DNA from: Chloroflexota bacterium
Lineage (GTDB): Bacteria; Chloroflexota; Dehalococcoidia; Lucifugimonadales; UBA1127
Reading direction: 5' to 3'
DNA length: 6,522 nt
Assembly: GCA_028873745.1 (NCBI GenBank)
Contig: JAPPNT010000065.1
Location: forward strand, 1-6,522
Shown piece after piece: positions 5,727-6,522 of the stretch. The notes below the pieces were generated by a model that saw nothing but the letters and a program-made list of their open reading frames with translations, ran no database searches and was not told the origin of the DNA. Numbering within the stretch: position 1 is the stretch's first letter; every line of letters starts with the position of its first letter. A program made the translations under genes and the position numbers.

Positions 5727-6362
5727 CTACTCTTCGGCATCCCCCAGGTCAGCCACTTTCTGGCCGAGCCGGGATATGAACGTCACAATGGCATTGATGA
5801 TCCGGAGGGCGAACTCCAGGAGGACCAGGAACCCCATGTAGTACACGATGTTCTCGGTGTAGCCCTCTGCCTCCTGCAGGATGTCCAACGACTCTCCTAT
5901 CGAGAAGAAAGACGCGTCGATGAGGAAGACCGCAAGGACTGCGAAGGGCAGGATCTTGGCCAGGTCGCGCGACAGGTCCTCGTCGTAGTAGGCCGTCACA
6001 CGGATCGCGCTGACCGTCGCGAGCGCCACCAGCAGCGTCTCGGAGAAGCTCTGCCCCTTCGAGAGGAACGCGAGGATAGTCGTCAGGACTCCGAACCAGA
6101 AGAAGGCGAACACCGGGAAGACGATGATGTACTTGATGATGTAGAAGATGACCTGCATCGACTTGCGGAGCCACTTCACACGGGACTGCTCGTACCGGCT
6201 CATGTCCAGCTCGAACATGTCCTGCCTGGCGAGGAAGCGGTAGAACTTGAACACGAAGATGGCGTAGACGGTCATCCCCAGCACGTAGACCGCCACGTCC
6301 GACAGCAGGTCCAGTGCGTCATCGAAGCTGAGGCCCATGGAAAAGAGGTCGTTGATGTCCAT
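5727..6362 (-). CDS. Multi-pass integral membrane protein of unknown function
   Basis: 211 residues from the ATG at 6362. About five hydrophobic segments are visible: residues 22-42, 70-100 (long, perhaps two), 109-125, 135-150 and 172-198. A charged loop (about 43-68) follows the first helix and includes ARQDMFELDMSRYEQ. The most distinctive block is SAIRVTAYYDEDLSRDLAK (118-136), rich in charge between membrane segments. From memory, proteins with a similar block exist as hypotheticals in marine archaea and some bacteria, which I cannot verify here. No transporter, protease or kinase motif is apparent. The upstream ATG at 6371 directly abuts GAAGG (6376-6372), while the ATG at 6362 is spaced 9 bases from it, so I take the shorter start. 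The lipoprotein gene follows 76 bases downstream, so a shared envelope function is possible but unproven. Confidence 0.88.
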   Translation of the reverse strand: MDINDLFSMGLSFDDALDLLSDVAVYVLGMTVYAIFVFKFYRFLARQDMFELDMSRYEQSRVKWLRKSMQVIFYIIKYIIVFPVFAFFWFGVLTTILAFLSKGQSFSETLLVALATVSAIRVTAYYDEDLSRDLAKILPFAVLAVFLIDASFFSIGESLDILQEAEGYTENIVYYMGFLVLLEFALRIINAIVTFISRLGQKVADLGDAEE

Positions 6363-6371
6363 TCCCCACAT

Positions 6372-6376
6372 CCTTC
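6372..6376 (-). promoter_or_regulatory. Ribosome binding site that decides the start of the membrane protein
   Basis: GAAGG on the minus strand is 9 bases from the ATG at 6362 but 0 bases from the ATG at 6371. Normal spacing favours 6362. The site directly abuts a 6-pair hairpin, sharing the base at 6376. Confidence 0.55.
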
Positions 6377-6391
6377 AGGGCGCGAGCCCTG
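6376..6391. repeat. Small inverted repeat next to the membrane protein ribosome binding site
   Basis: CAGGGC, loop GCGA (plus strand), GCCCTG gives a perfect 6-pair stem. On the plus strand the loop is a GNRA-type tetraloop. In the minus-strand mRNA the loop is TCGC and the stem ends where the GAAGG site begins. It may affect translation initiation of the downstream gene, or be a by-product of high GC. Confidence 0.45.
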
Positions 6392-6449
6392 CCCCGCACG
6401 TGGCCGCCCCTCCCGACGGCCGACTTCCCGAACCTCCGCCCGTCCCTAT

Positions 6450-6493
6450 GGGCAGTTGCGCGGCTTGGCGCCCGCCGAGTCGCGCAACTGCCC
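6450..6493 (+). repeat. Long imperfect palindrome, 44 bases, able to form a 20-pair RNA hairpin
   Basis: The arms GGGCAGTTGCGCG (6450-6462) and CGCGCAACTGCCC (6481-6493) are perfect 13-base reverse complements. Inward, GCTTGGC pairs with GCCGAGT using two G-U wobbles (6463 with 6480, 6466 with 6477), leaving a 4-base loop GCCC. On the minus strand those two positions are C-A mismatches, so the continuous 20-pair fold is specific to a plus-strand RNA. Only TTC follows on the plus strand, so it is not a textbook terminator. Candidate roles are a REP- or MITE-like intergenic repeat, a transcription end, or a structured RNA. It lies in the 160 bases left of the window edge, where I see no supportable gene. 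Confidence 0.85.
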
Positions 6494-6522
6494 TTCACGA
6501 ATCGGGCCACCTCAATGGCCGA

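Noticed and set aside
6319..6510. Minus-strand 63-residue frame through the palindrome, open upstream to the window edge as ...AIEVARFVKG.
   Set aside because: It overlaps the start of the membrane protein gene and translates the inverted repeat into Arg-rich sequence. It could be the tail of an unseen gene, but nothing supports that here.
6448..6522. Plus-strand ATG frame running off the right edge.
   Set aside because: It starts inside the palindrome, has no ribosome binding site, and gives only 25 residues without family resemblance.
6502..6522. Second inverted repeat at the right edge (TCGGGCCA and TGGCCGA).
   Set aside because: The stem needs a bulged base and is cut by the window edge, so it cannot be distinguished from chance in GC-rich sequence.

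Overview
The window is a GC-rich bacterial chromosome segment, mostly about 60-70% GC by eye. It is densely packed, with short intergenic gaps, clear GGAGG-type ribosome binding sites, and GTG and TTG starts alongside ATG. The best single anchor is a complete TypA/BipA GTPase gene, which shows a bacterium. The style of the accessory proteins resembles uncultivated Chloroflexota (Dehalococcoidia/SAR202-like), but that is a weak impression and nothing in the window proves it.

Layout from left to right. (1) Bases 1-397, minus strand: the N-terminal third of an FAD/NAD(P)-dependent disulfide oxidoreductase, running off the left edge. (2) 493-678, minus: a tiny two-helix membrane protein. (3) 725-799, plus: a complete tRNA with a CAU anticodon and encoded CCA, either tRNA-Ile2 or elongator tRNA-Met. 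(4) 849-1322 and 1344-1850, plus: a probable two-gene operon of a DUF1801 protein and a DinB-like four-helix protein. (5) 1889-3706, minus: typA, convergent with the DinB-like gene. (6) 3787-4044, minus: an 85-residue single-pass membrane protein in a patch of clearly lower GC. (7) 4189-4962, plus: an alpha/beta-hydrolase fold protein whose nucleophile position is alanine. (8) 4982-5650, minus: a lipoprotein with a Pro/Ala/Thr linker and a ricin-B-like domain. (9) 5727-6362, minus: a multi-pass membrane protein of unknown function. (10) 6363-6522: an upstream region with a small hairpin next to the ribosome binding site and a long 44-base inverted repeat.

Most genes look independent: redox, translation stress, small uncharacterised enzymes and the cell envelope. 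The only close same-strand units are the DUF1801/DinB pair and, less tightly, the membrane protein followed by the lipoprotein. I see no CRISPR array, transposase, integrase, toxin-antitoxin pair or recognisable defence system. The most interesting items are the serine-less hydrolase, the strand-asymmetric long hairpin at the right end, and the unknown membrane protein next to a lectin-like lipoprotein. None of these amounts to a clearly new system.
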